Notes under the pieces: generated by a model
Told to the model about the DNA's origin: nothing
Databases searched by the model: none
Seen by the model: only the letters and a program-made list of their open reading frames with translations
Translations under genes and position numbers: made by a program
Shown here: one piece after another, positions 25,066-32,840 of the stretch
How positions within the stretch are numbered: the first letter of the stretch is position 1
How the letters are laid out: every line of letters starts with the position of its first letter
Source: Kitasatospora herbaricolor
GTDB lineage: Bacteria; Actinomycetota; Actinomycetes; Streptomycetales; Streptomycetaceae
NCBI RefSeq assembly: GCF_030813695.1
Contig: NZ_JAUSVA010000002.1
Span: forward strand, 4,650,001-4,714,000
Direction: 5' to 3'
DNA length: 64,000 nucleotides

Positions 25066-25737
25066 ATGTCCGTCCGCCATGACCGGCCCCGTCCCACGGA
25101 CCGGCGGGTCCGCCTGCAGGGCGTACCCGTGGACTCCCACCCCGCCTTGCCGCCGGAGGCCGAACGCGGTTCGGTGCGGCGGGTCACGGAGGTGGGCGAG
25201 GAGGTCCTGCGGCGGCCGTGCCGGGAGGTGACCGCGTTCGGCACCCCCGAGCTGTCGGCGCTGATCGACGACCTCTTCCTGACCATGCACGTGGCCGAGG
25301 GCGCCGGCCTGGCGGCCAATCAGATCGGCGTGGATCTGGGGGTGTTCGTCTGGGACTGCCTGGACGACGCCGGGATCCGGCACGTCGGCCACATCGTCAA
25401 CCCGGTGCTGGAGCTGCCGGGGCCGGGCGCCCGCCGGCTCGTCGACGACCTGGAGGGCTGCCTCTCGGTACCCGGCGCCGCCATGTCCCTGCCCCGCACC
25501 GACCACGCCGTGGTACGCGGGTTCGACCTGACCGGCAGTCCCCTCCTGATCGAGGGGACCGGCTACTTCGCGCGCTGCCTGCAGCACGAGAGCGACCACC
25601 TGGCCGGCCACCTCTACCTGGACCGACTGTCCCGCCGAGACCGCAAGGAAGCCCTGCGGGAGACGGCCGACCGCCGCGAGGAGGTCCTGGCCCGACGCAG
25701 CGTCAAGGCCGCCGGCCTCGGCCGGCCCGTGGCCTGA
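25066..25737 (+). CDS. def: peptide deformylase
   Basis: Removes the N-formyl group from nascent proteins. All three metal-enzyme motifs are intact in this 223-aa protein: GAGLAANQ (79-86), EGCLSVPG (Cys132 ligand) and HESDH (H174, E175, H178). About 40 N-terminal residues precede the domain and are unconserved. The gene is paired with a divergent ArsR-like regulator and a palindromic operator, unusual for a housekeeping deformylase; it may be an inducible paralogue. AGAGGGGGAGA precedes ATG 25066. Confidence 0.9.
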   Translation: MSVRHDRPRPTDRRVRLQGVPVDSHPALPPEAERGSVRRVTEVGEEVLRRPCREVTAFGTPELSALIDDLFLTMHVAEGAGLAANQIGVDLGVFVWDCLDDAGIRHVGHIVNPVLELPGPGARRLVDDLEGCLSVPGAAMSLPRTDHAVVRGFDLTGSPLLIEGTGYFARCLQHESDHLAGHLYLDRLSRRDRKEALRETADRREEVLARRSVKAAGLGRPVA

Positions 25738-25742
25738 CGGCT

Positions 25743-25790
25743 GCTCCTGACGCACGCTCCTGACGCACGCTCCTGCTCCTGCTCCTGGAC
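25743..25790. repeat. short CTCCTGACGCACG tandem repeats after def
   Basis: The unit CTCCTGACGCACG occurs twice in a row, followed by CTCCTG repeated three times. A small slippage array directly after the def stop in a 288-nt gap that otherwise shows nothing. Confidence 0.6.
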
Positions 25791-26025
25791 AGCCTCGCCG
25801 CCGATGACATGTCGGTCTTCCGTCACCTTCTGGCTTCTCCGCCGCCCCACCCCGACGTCACCCGGGACCGGTCCCCGGTCGATGCCGATTCCTCGGCGCG
25901 ACGAAGAGTTTGCGGCTGCGTCACCGGGCACCAGGACTAGCATGTGAGATCAGATCGGGCTCCGGCGGGCTTCCCGCGCCGTGCCGGTCTGTACGCGTGA
26001 GACCGACCCACGGAAGGCTGACGCC

Positions 26026-26589
26026 GTGCGGAAACTGATCTACGGCATGAACCTGAGCCTGGACGGCTACATCGCCGCGCCCGGCGACGACATCGGCTGG
26101 AGCGTGCCGAGCGACGAGCTGTTCCAGTTCTGGTCCGACCAGTTGCAGGCGACCGACCTGTCGCTCTACGGGCGCAAGCTGTGGCGGACCATGAGCTCCC
26201 ACTGGCCGACCGGCGACCGGCGGCCCGGTGCCACCCCGGCGGAGGCCGAGTTCGCGCGCCGCTGGCGGGACATGGCGAAGGTGGTGTTCTCCTCGACGAT
26301 CGACGAGGTCGACTGGAACACCCGCCTGGTCGCCGGCGACGCGGTCGCGGAGATCACCCGGCTCAAGGCCGAGGACGGCGGCCCGATGGACATCGGCGGC
26401 GCGACGCTCGCCGGCGCGGCCATGCGGGCCGGGCTGATCGACGAGTACGTGCTGGCCACCGCACCGGTCCTGGTGGGCGGCGGCACGCCGTTCTTCACCG
26501 CGCTGGACTCCTGGGTGAACCTGAACCTGGTGGAGACGCGGACACTTCCCGGCGGCGTGATCCTGACCAGGTACGAGACCAGGCGCTGA
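26026..26589 (+). CDS. RibD_C / dihydrofolate-reductase-like protein
   Basis: A 187-aa protein of the RibD C-terminal (DHFR-like) family: starts RKLIYGMNLSLDGYIAAPG, has LYGRKLWRTM, the cofactor-loop region MDIGGATLAGAAM and ends VILTRYETRR. Such stand-alone proteins are common in Streptomyces; probably NADPH-dependent reductases of unknown substrate, not riboflavin enzymes. GTG 26026 is preceded by GGAAGG at good distance. Single-gene unit, convergent with dnaB. Confidence 0.82.
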   Translation: MRKLIYGMNLSLDGYIAAPGDDIGWSVPSDELFQFWSDQLQATDLSLYGRKLWRTMSSHWPTGDRRPGATPAEAEFARRWRDMAKVVFSSTIDEVDWNTRLVAGDAVAEITRLKAEDGGPMDIGGATLAGAAMRAGLIDEYVLATAPVLVGGGTPFFTALDSWVNLNLVETRTLPGGVILTRYETRR

Positions 26590-26745
26590 GCGCCCGTCCC
26601 GGGTGCCCCGGACACCGCACCCCGAGCCACCCGAACGAGTGAAGCCCCTGAACTGCGGGTCTCATGACAGCGGCGGTGCCGCCGTCCGTCCGCCGACCGC
26701 CGCGGGACCCCGCCCAGCCCTTCGGGCCCCCGCCCGGCCCGCCCG

Positions 26746-28350
26746 CTACTCCCGCGTCATGTCCACGAAGCGCGAGTAGTGGCCCTGGAAGGCCACCGTG
26801 ATGGTGGCCGTCGGGCCGTTACGGTGCTTGGCGACGATCAGGTCGGCCTCGCCGGCCCGGGGGGACTCCTTCTCGTAGGCGTCCTCGCGGTGGAGCAGGA
26901 TGACCATGTCGGCGTCCTGCTCGATCGAGCCCGATTCACGCAGGTCGGAGACCATCGGCTTCTTGTCCGTACGCTGCTCGGGACCACGGTTCAGCTGGGA
27001 GAGCGCGATGACCGGGACTTCGAGCTCCTTGGCCAGCAGCTTCAGGTTTCGCGACATGTCGGAGACCTCCTGCTGGCGGCTCTCGGCCCGGCGCGAGCCG
27101 CCGGACTGCATCAGCTGGAGGTAGTCGATGACGACCAGCTTGAGGTCCTGACGCTGCTTCAGCCGGCGGCACTTGGCCCGGATCTCCATCATCGACAGGT
27201 TGGGCGAGTCGTCGATGTAGAGCGGGGCGTTGGTGACGTCGGGCATCCGGCGGGCGACGCGGGTCCAGTCGTCGTCCGTCATGTTGCCGGAGCGCATGTG
27301 GTGCAGGGCGACCCGGGCCTCGGCGGACAGCAGGCGCATGGCGATCTCGTTGCGCCCCATTTCGAGCGAGAAGATCACGCTCGGCAGGCCGTTGGTGATC
27401 GAGCAGGCGCGGGAGAAGTCCAGCGCCAGGGTCGACTTGCCCATCGCGGGACGGGCCGCGATCACGATCATCTGGCCCGGGTGGAGGCCGTTGGTCAGCG
27501 CGTCGAGGTCGGCGAAACCGGTGGGGACGCCGGACATCTGGCCCTGCCGGGAGCCGATCGCCTCGATCTCGTCGAGGGCGCCCTCCATGATGTCGGCCAG
27601 CGGGGCGTAGTCCTCGCTGGTGCGCTGCTCGGTGACGGCGTAGATCTCGGCCTGGGCGGCGTTCACGATCTCGTCGACGTCACCCTCGGCGGCGTAGCCC
27701 ATGCCGGCGATCCGGGTGCCGGCCTCGACCAGCCGGCGCAGGACGGCCCGCTCGTGGACGATCTCCGCGTAGTACTCGGCGTTGGCGGCGGTCGGGACGG
27801 AGTTGACCAGGGTGTGCAGGTAACCGGGGCCACCGACCCGGACCAGCTCACCGCGCTTGGTCAGCTCACTGGCGACGGTGATCGGGTCGGCCGGCTCGCC
27901 GCGCGCGTAGAGGTCGAGGATCGCGCTGTGGATGAGTTCGTGCGCCGGACGGTAGTAGTCGAGCGGTTTGAGCACCTCGACCACGTCGGCGATGGCGTCC
28001 TTGGAGAGCAGCATGCCGCCGAGGACCGACTGCTCGGCCGCGAGGTCCTGCGGGGGGACCCGCTCGAAGCCGTCGACGGCACCGGGGCGCTCGTCCTCCT
28101 CGTCGCGCCGCTGCTTGCCGCCGCCCCGCTGGAAGCCGCCGTCGCGTCCCTTGCCGCCGCCACCGCCACCGCCCTGTCCACCGCCGCCGCCACCGCCACC
28201 CGCACGGCCGCGCGAGACCGGCAGCCGGTCGCCCGGCACGTCCGGGAACGGGGCGTCGGCGAAGGGGCCGGCCGGGAAGGCGTCGTCGGACGGCTGCCAG
28301 TCGTCCTCCGGCGGCGGGGCATCGTGGTCGTCGTACTGGGGGCCGGTCAC
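26746..28350 (-). CDS. dnaB: replicative DNA helicase DnaB
   Basis: Hexameric 5'-3' helicase of the replication fork (534 aa). After an acidic, Pro-rich start and an extreme Gly tract (about 50-75, broken only by Gln and Lys) the DnaB N-domain begins at RVPPQDLAAEQSVLGGMLL. The RecA-like motor has Walker A RPAMGKST (about 302), Walker B LVVIDYLQLM and the arginine/loop region LSQLNRGPEQR. No intein. GTG 28350 is preceded by GGGGAA. The Gly-rich linker is longer than in typical family members. Its upstream region holds a DnaA-box cluster. Confidence 0.93.
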   Translation of the reverse strand: MTGPQYDDHDAPPPEDDWQPSDDAFPAGPFADAPFPDVPGDRLPVSRGRAGGGGGGGGQGGGGGGGKGRDGGFQRGGGKQRRDEEDERPGAVDGFERVPPQDLAAEQSVLGGMLLSKDAIADVVEVLKPLDYYRPAHELIHSAILDLYARGEPADPITVASELTKRGELVRVGGPGYLHTLVNSVPTAANAEYYAEIVHERAVLRRLVEAGTRIAGMGYAAEGDVDEIVNAAQAEIYAVTEQRTSEDYAPLADIMEGALDEIEAIGSRQGQMSGVPTGFADLDALTNGLHPGQMIVIAARPAMGKSTLALDFSRACSITNGLPSVIFSLEMGRNEIAMRLLSAEARVALHHMRSGNMTDDDWTRVARRMPDVTNAPLYIDDSPNLSMMEIRAKCRRLKQRQDLKLVVIDYLQLMQSGGSRRAESRQQEVSDMSRNLKLLAKELEVPVIALSQLNRGPEQRTDKKPMVSDLRESGSIEQDADMVILLHREDAYEKESPRAGEADLIVAKHRNGPTATITVAFQGHYSRFVDMTRE

Positions 28351-28805
28351 GCGTGTTCCCCGATCAGCGATTGGTGCGAGTTGGAGCAGGCCTTGCCGGT
28401 GACTCGGTGGAGCGGTGGTGCGCTCCTCTTTCTACGCCACCGTGCCGACAAATCGGACGGCGGGCAGCGGTTGGAGTGTCGGGCGAGCGACCCACGCTAA
28501 GGGGCCGGGTGCCCTTCAGCCAAGATGGTTATCCACAGGCCGTGTGGATGACGGGCCCGTCCCTGTGGAGAACTGCGCCAAACCTGTGGACACCCCTGTG
28601 GACAGCACTGTGGATAACCACACCATCGCCCTACCGTCAACCTGTTGACCTGCGATTACTCCTTCCACCGGCTGTGCATGAGAAATAGTTCACACGCCGG
28701 TGGACCCAGCCGGCCCCCAGGCCTGTGGATACCCTCGGCCCGGTTGTCCCGTAATGACTGACATCACCTTGTGACACTTACCTGTGGATGAGTAGGCTGG
28801 CCGTC
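28351..28805. promoter_or_regulatory. dnaB/MATE divergent region rich in DnaA boxes
   Basis: 455 nt with two perfect TTATCCACA boxes (28529-28537; reverse copy 28609-28617) and six near matches of TGTGGANNN type at 28543, 28564, 28585, 28597, 28724 and 28783. The central boxes at 28585, 28597 and 28609 are exactly 12 bp apart. A GTCAAC-CT-GTTGAC palindrome lies at 28636-28649. Known DnaA-box clusters outside oriC in S. coelicolor titrate DnaA; this could be such a locus. Confidence 0.75.
28769..28798 (+). promoter_or_regulatory. leaderless promoter of the MATE gene with embedded DnaA-like box
   Basis: TTGTGA (28769-28774), 18 nt, TAGGCT (28793-28798), then 7 nt to ATG 28806. The spacer contains TGTGGATGA (28783-28791), one mismatch from a DnaA box, so DnaA binding would block the promoter. 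Confidence 0.65.
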
Positions 28806-30146
28806 ATGACGCTCCCCGCAGACCTCCGCAGCCGCGACCGGCGCCGGCACGACCGCGAGATCCTCGCCCTCGCGGTGCCGGCCTTCGGCGCGCTGGTCGC
28901 CGAGCCGCTCTTCCTGATGGCCGACTCCGCGATCGTCGGCCACCTGGGCACCCCGCAGCTGGCCGGCGTGGGCGTCGCCTCCGCCGCCCTCACCACCGTC
29001 GCCGGGGTGTTCGTCTTCCTCGCCTACGCGACGACCGCCGCGGTCGCCCGCCGGATCGGCGCCGGGGACCGCCGGGCCGCCGTCCAGCAGGGCCTGGACG
29101 GCATCTGGCTCGCCCTGCTGCTCTCGCTGGGCGTGGTGGCGCTGGCCCTCCTGCTCGCCCCGTGGGCGGTGTCCCTGCTGGGCGCCTCCCCCACCGCCGC
29201 GCCGTTCGCCGTGACGTACCTGCGGATCAGCTCGCTCGGCCTGCCCGCGATGCTCATGGTGATGGCCGCCACCGGGGTGCTGCGCGGTCTGCAGGACACC
29301 CGGACCCCGCTGGTGGTGGCCGTCGGCGGGTTCGCCGCGAACCTGGGCCTGAACGTCGTCCTGGTGTACGGTGCCGGGCTCGGGGTGGCCGGCTCGGCCT
29401 GGGGCACCGTGCTGGCCCAGACCGGGATGGCCGCCGTCTACCTGGTCGTGGTGGTCCGCGGGGCCCGCCGGGAGGGCGCCGGCCTGCGGCCGGACCCGGC
29501 CGGCATCCGCGCCTGCGCGAAGGCCGGCGGCCCGCTGATGGTCCGCACCCTCAGCCTGCGGGCCGTCCTGATGATCGCCACCGCCGTGGCGGCCCGGCTG
29601 GGCGACGACCAGATCGCCGGACACCAGATCGCGATGACCCTCTGGATCTTCATGGCCTTCGCCCTGGACGCCATCGCGATCGCCGGTCAGGCGATCGTCG
29701 GGCGCTACCTGGGCGCCGGGGACGTCCCCGGGACCCGGGCGGCGACCCGGCGGATGGTCGAGTGGGGCGTGGGCTGCGGCGTCCTGCTCGGACTGCTGCT
29801 GGTGGTCGCCCGACCGCTCTACGTCCCACTCTTCACCCCGGACCCGGCCGTCCAGGCCCAGCTCGACGACGTGCTGCTGCTGGTGGCGCTGAGCCAGCCG
29901 GCCGCAGGGGTGGTCTTCGTCCTGGACGGGGTCCTGATGGGCGCGGGCGACGGCACCTACCTCGCCTGGGCGATGCTCGGCACCCTGGTGGCCTTCGTCC
30001 CGGCGGCCCTGGCGGTGCCGGCGCTGGGTCTCGGCCTGACCGGCCTGTGGTGGGCGATGAACCTGTTCATGCTGGTCCGCGGCGCCTTCCTGTGCGGCCG
30101 GGCGCGGAGCGGCAAGTGGCTGGTCACCGGCGCGGTCCGGGCCTGA
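28806..30146 (+). CDS. MATE-family multidrug/Na+ exporter
   Basis: A 446-aa, about 12-helix MATE transporter of the DinF-like branch: EILALAVPAFGALVAEPLFLMADSAIVGHLGT in pieces, GVLRGLQDTRTPL, HQIAMTLWIFMAFALDAIAIAGQAIVGRYLGAG in pieces, and GVLMGAGDGTYL in the second half. Likely uses an ion gradient to export cationic compounds. ATG 28806 is chosen because of the leaderless promoter; ATG 28788 would place the -10 box inside the gene. Divergent from dnaB. Confidence 0.88.
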   Translation: MTLPADLRSRDRRRHDREILALAVPAFGALVAEPLFLMADSAIVGHLGTPQLAGVGVASAALTTVAGVFVFLAYATTAAVARRIGAGDRRAAVQQGLDGIWLALLLSLGVVALALLLAPWAVSLLGASPTAAPFAVTYLRISSLGLPAMLMVMAATGVLRGLQDTRTPLVVAVGGFAANLGLNVVLVYGAGLGVAGSAWGTVLAQTGMAAVYLVVVVRGARREGAGLRPDPAGIRACAKAGGPLMVRTLSLRAVLMIATAVAARLGDDQIAGHQIAMTLWIFMAFALDAIAIAGQAIVGRYLGAGDVPGTRAATRRMVEWGVGCGVLLGLLLVVARPLYVPLFTPDPAVQAQLDDVLLLVALSQPAAGVVFVLDGVLMGAGDGTYLAWAMLGTLVAFVPAALAVPALGLGLTGLWWAMNLFMLVRGAFLCGRARSGKWLVTGAVRA

Positions 30147-30202
30147 GCCGAACCGCCCGGATCGCAGCGGCGCCGCGGGCGACCCGCCGTCCGGGAACGA
30201 CC

Positions 30203-30235
30203 GAGGGCCGGGCTCCATGACGGAGCCCGGCCCTC
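30203..30235. terminator. bidirectional terminator hairpin
   Basis: Perfect 14-bp stem (30203-30216 with 30222-30235, loop 5 nt) between the convergent MATE gene and rplI. Confidence 0.85.
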
Positions 30236-30253
30236 AGGCCACTGCTACGGGAT

Positions 30254-30700
30254 TCAGGCGGACACGACGGCGACGTCGAGGTTGGCCTGGACGTCGGCGT
30301 GCAGCTTGACCGAGACCTTGTGGGTGCCCACGGTCTTGATCGGCGAGGCGATCGCGACGGCGCGCTTGTCCACGACCGGGCCGCCGGCGGCCTTGACGGC
30401 CTCCACGACGTCGGCCTGGGTCACCGAGCCGAACAGGCGGCCGGCGTCGCCGGAGCGAACGGCCAGCTTGACCTGGAGGCCCTCCAGCTTGCCCTTGACC
30501 TCGTTGGCGGCCTCGAGCGTCTGGATGGCGTGCACCTTGCGGGCGCGACGGATGGCGTCGACGTCCTTCTGGCCGCCCTTGGTCCAGCGGATGGCGTAGC
30601 CACGCGGGACCAGGTAGTTGCGGGCGTAGCCGTCCTTGACCTCGACGACCTCGCCGGCGCCGCCGAGACCCGGCACCTCGTGAGTGAGGATGATCTTCAT
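30254..30700 (-). CDS. rplI: 50S ribosomal protein L9
   Basis: L9, 148 aa, the usual length. The N-terminal rRNA-binding domain (MKIILTHEVPGLGGAGEVVEVKDGYARNYLVPRGYA in pieces) and long central helix are clear. Last gene of the rpsF-ssb-rpsR-rplI operon, 17 nt after rpsR; a strong terminator follows. Confidence 0.96.
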   Translation of the reverse strand: MKIILTHEVPGLGGAGEVVEVKDGYARNYLVPRGYAIRWTKGGQKDVDAIRRARKVHAIQTLEAANEVKGKLEGLQVKLAVRSGDAGRLFGSVTQADVVEAVKAAGGPVVDKRAVAIASPIKTVGTHKVSVKLHADVQANLDVAVVSA

Positions 30701-30717
30701 TATTCGGTCACCCTCTC

Positions 30718-30954
30718 TTAGCGCGCGGTGCTGGTGTAGGGCAGCAGCGCCATCTCACGGCTGTTCTTCACGGCCGTGGCGACGTCGCGCTGGTGCTGGG
30801 TGCAGTTGCCGGTGACCCGGCGGGCGCGGATCTTCCCGCGGTCGGAGATGAACTTGCGGAGCAAGTTCGTGTCCTTGTAGTCAACGTAGTTGACCTTGTC
30901 CTTGCAGAAGACGCAAACCTTCTTCTTAGGCTTGCGAGCAGGCGGCTTCGCCAT
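30718..30954 (-). CDS. rpsR: 30S ribosomal protein S18
   Basis: S18, 78 aa (MAKPPARKPKKKVCVFCKD at its start). Cysteines C14 and C17 plus the later GNCTQHQ indicate the zinc-binding form, not the zinc-free paralogue that actinobacteria express under zinc limitation. ATG 30954 is chosen as GGAG lies 7 nt upstream; the in-frame ATG four codons earlier lacks support. Confidence 0.95.
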   Translation of the reverse strand: MAKPPARKPKKKVCVFCKDKVNYVDYKDTNLLRKFISDRGKIRARRVTGNCTQHQRDVATAVKNSREMALLPYTSTAR

Positions 30955-31031
30955 CGTGTGCTCCATTTGGGTTTCACGGTCCGGGCCCGCGGATCAACGC
31001 GGGTGCCCGGTCCGCACGAAATCTGTCAGCT

Positions 31032-31643
31032 TTAGAACGGGGGCTCTTCCGAGAAGCCGCCACCGGCCGGGGCACCCCAGCCGCCGCCGCCCTGGTTCCC
31101 ACCAGAGGGGGCGCTGGACGCCCACGGGTCGTCGGACGGGCCGGACTGGCCGCCGCCGGAGTTCCCACCCCAGCCACCGCCGCCCTGCTGCCCGCCGCCG
31201 TACCCGCCGCCGCCCTGCTGGCCGCCGCCGAAGCCGCTGCCACCACCGGGAGCGCCGGAACCGCCCGGCCCGCCGGACCGGTTGGCCCGGGTGACCTTGG
31301 CGGTCGCCGAGCGCAGGCTGGGGCCGACCTCGTCGACCTCGACCTCGAAGACCGTCCGCTTCTCGCCTTCCTTGGTCTCGTAAGACCGCTGGCGCAGTCG
31401 GCCCTGCACGATGACGCGCATGCCGCGCTGCAGCGACTCGGCCACGTTCTCCGCCGGCTGCCGCCAGACGTTGCACGTGAGGAAGAGGCTCTCGCCGTCC
31501 TTCCACTCGTTCGTCTGGCGGTCGAAGGTGCGGGGGGTGGACGCGATGCGGAACTTCGCGACCGCCGCACCCGACGGGGTGAAGCGCAGCTCGGGATCGT
31601 CGACGAGATTGCCGACGAGGGTGATGACGGTCTCGCCTGCCAT
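31032..31643 (-). CDS. ssb: single-stranded DNA-binding protein
   Basis: SSB, 203 aa. OB-fold 1-110 (TVITLVGNLVDDPELRFTP, FRIASTPRTFDRQ, FLTCNVWRQPAENVAESL in pieces), then a Gly/Gln-rich flexible linker (SGGGQSGPSDD, GGGWGG repeats) and the acidic tip EEPPF that recruits partner proteins. Between rpsF and rpsR, the standard arrangement. Both it and dnaB have Gly-rich linkers. Confidence 0.96.
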   Translation of the reverse strand: MAGETVITLVGNLVDDPELRFTPSGAAVAKFRIASTPRTFDRQTNEWKDGESLFLTCNVWRQPAENVAESLQRGMRVIVQGRLRQRSYETKEGEKRTVFEVEVDEVGPSLRSATAKVTRANRSGGPGGSGAPGGGSGFGGGQQGGGGYGGGQQGGGGWGGNSGGGQSGPSDDPWASSAPSGGNQGGGGWGAPAGGGFSEEPPF

Positions 31644-31691
31644 GGTGGTGGTGACCTCTCGGTGGAGTCCGCGTTCAATGCTCGCCGCGCT

Positions 31692-31705
31692 GTTTCACGT
31701 GAAAC
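31692..31705. other. parS: parS site 1
   Basis: GTTTCACGTGAAAC, a perfect ParB-binding palindrome (16 bp with flanking T/A), in the rpsF-ssb gap. Actinobacterial parS sites of this sequence cluster around oriC and load ParB for segregation. Confidence 0.95.
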
Positions 31706-31748
31706 AGGCGACGCGAGTCACCCGACGCCCGGAGGCGTCAGAGGTGGC

Positions 31749-32039
31749 TCAGTGGGTGTCCGGGCGCAGGACCTTGGTCCGGAGAACCGACTCGCTCAGG
31801 CTGAGCTGGCGGTCGAGCTCCTTGACGACCTCAGGCGTGGCCTTGAGGTCGATGACCGAGTAGATGCCCTCGGACTGCTTGTTGATCTCGTAGGCCAGAC
31901 GGCGACGGCCCCAGGTGTCGATCTTCTCGACGTTGCCGCCACCGGTGCGGACGACGTTGAGGAAGTTCTCGATCAGGGGGGAGACAGCGCGCTCCTCGAC
32001 CGACGGGTCGAGGATGACCATCAGCTCGTAGTGACGCAT
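31749..32039 (-). CDS. rpsF: 30S ribosomal protein S6
   Basis: S6, 96 aa (MRHYELMVILDPSVEER at start). ATG 32039 is fixed by AAAGGAGGTG, a near-perfect anti-16S match, 7 nt upstream. First gene of the rpsF-ssb-rpsR-rplI operon; a parS site lies between it and ssb. Confidence 0.96.
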   Translation of the reverse strand: MRHYELMVILDPSVEERAVSPLIENFLNVVRTGGGNVEKIDTWGRRRLAYEINKQSEGIYSVIDLKATPEVVKELDRQLSLSESVLRTKVLRPDTH

Positions 32040-32351
32040 GGGTAACCCACCTCCTTTGGACTCAACGGCCACGGTCTCTCCGTGGCAGGAGGGTTGTGCA
32101 GCGTCGGCACCGGAGCAGTGACGACACGGCCACCGTAGCGGCCGGGTCCGACAATGCGACCCGCCGTTCCCGCAAGAGGGCACGAGGGGGCACAACTACA
32201 CCAGTGCAGACCGCACAGCCTACCCGCACCCGGTCGGGCGAACAAAATGCATAGGGGTTGTGATCCATGCCCCAACCACCGCAATCTGGACGGAAGGCCG
32301 CGACGGCTGCGACCGCCTGCTCGTTCGTCTCCTCCTCAGGAGGTGGGACTC
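32040..32351. promoter_or_regulatory. divergent rpsF / small membrane protein region
   Basis: 312 nt. On the minus strand TACGGT (32137-32132) could be the -10 of the ribosomal operon about 93 nt before rpsF, but the -35 is unclear. Strong AGGAGGTG signals mark both gene starts. No repeat or ORF is seen. Confidence 0.4.
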
Positions 32352-32648
32352 ATGGCACAGACCATGCACCGGTTCCCCGCGCTCACCCTCAACACCGACG
32401 GCCACCGGCATCCACGCGAGAACACCCTGGTGGGCATCACCGCCCTCCTCGGGGTCCTGGCCTTCACGACCTCGTTCTTCCACGGCCTGCACATGCTGAG
32501 TTCCTGGACCGGGATCATCGGCGTCGTCACCGGCATGTACGGGCAGTTCATCTCCGTCACCACCGCCGAACGGTTCGTGCTGGTCGTCGCGACCGGCATG
32601 TCCGCGTGGGGCTTCTACCTGGGCATCGCCCACGGCGGATTCTGGTGA
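32352..32648 (+). CDS. conserved small membrane protein
   Basis: 98 aa with three predicted membrane helices (about 22-42, 47-66, 74-94; LVGITALLGVLAFTTSFFHG, WTGIIGVVTGMYGQFI, FVLVVATGMSAWGFYLGIAHG in pieces) after a short soluble start. AGGAGGTG is 7 nt before ATG 32352. Function unknown; its constant position next to rpsF in streptomycetes suggests conservation. Single-gene unit followed by a weak terminator. Confidence 0.8.
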   Translation: MAQTMHRFPALTLNTDGHRHPRENTLVGITALLGVLAFTTSFFHGLHMLSSWTGIIGVVTGMYGQFISVTTAERFVLVVATGMSAWGFYLGIAHGGFW

Positions 32649-32698
32649 GCCCCGCGCGCTGACGCGCCCACGAGATCCGCCGCCGGCGGAACCCCAGG

Positions 32699-32745
32699 CG
32701 CCCCCGTCTCGTACCTATCGGAGGACAGGTGACCGGACGGGGGCG
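32699..32745 (+). terminator. likely terminator after the small membrane protein
   Basis: CGCCCCCGTC (32699-32708) pairs with GACGGGGGCG (32736-32745); the 27-nt loop contains a further small stem. Confidence 0.5.
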
Positions 32746-32840
32746 TCGCACTGCCCGCGCCCGAAGCGGTCCGGGATCCGGACGATAGGGTCACTGCCAG
32801 ACCCTGGGCAGCACAGCCCGACCAACAAGGAGCACCGAGC

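Noticed and set aside
28351..28805. Second chromosomal origin
   Set aside because: Only about eight DnaA-like boxes and no dnaA-dnaN context; the true oriC is expected beyond yidC. A titration or regulatory cluster is more likely.
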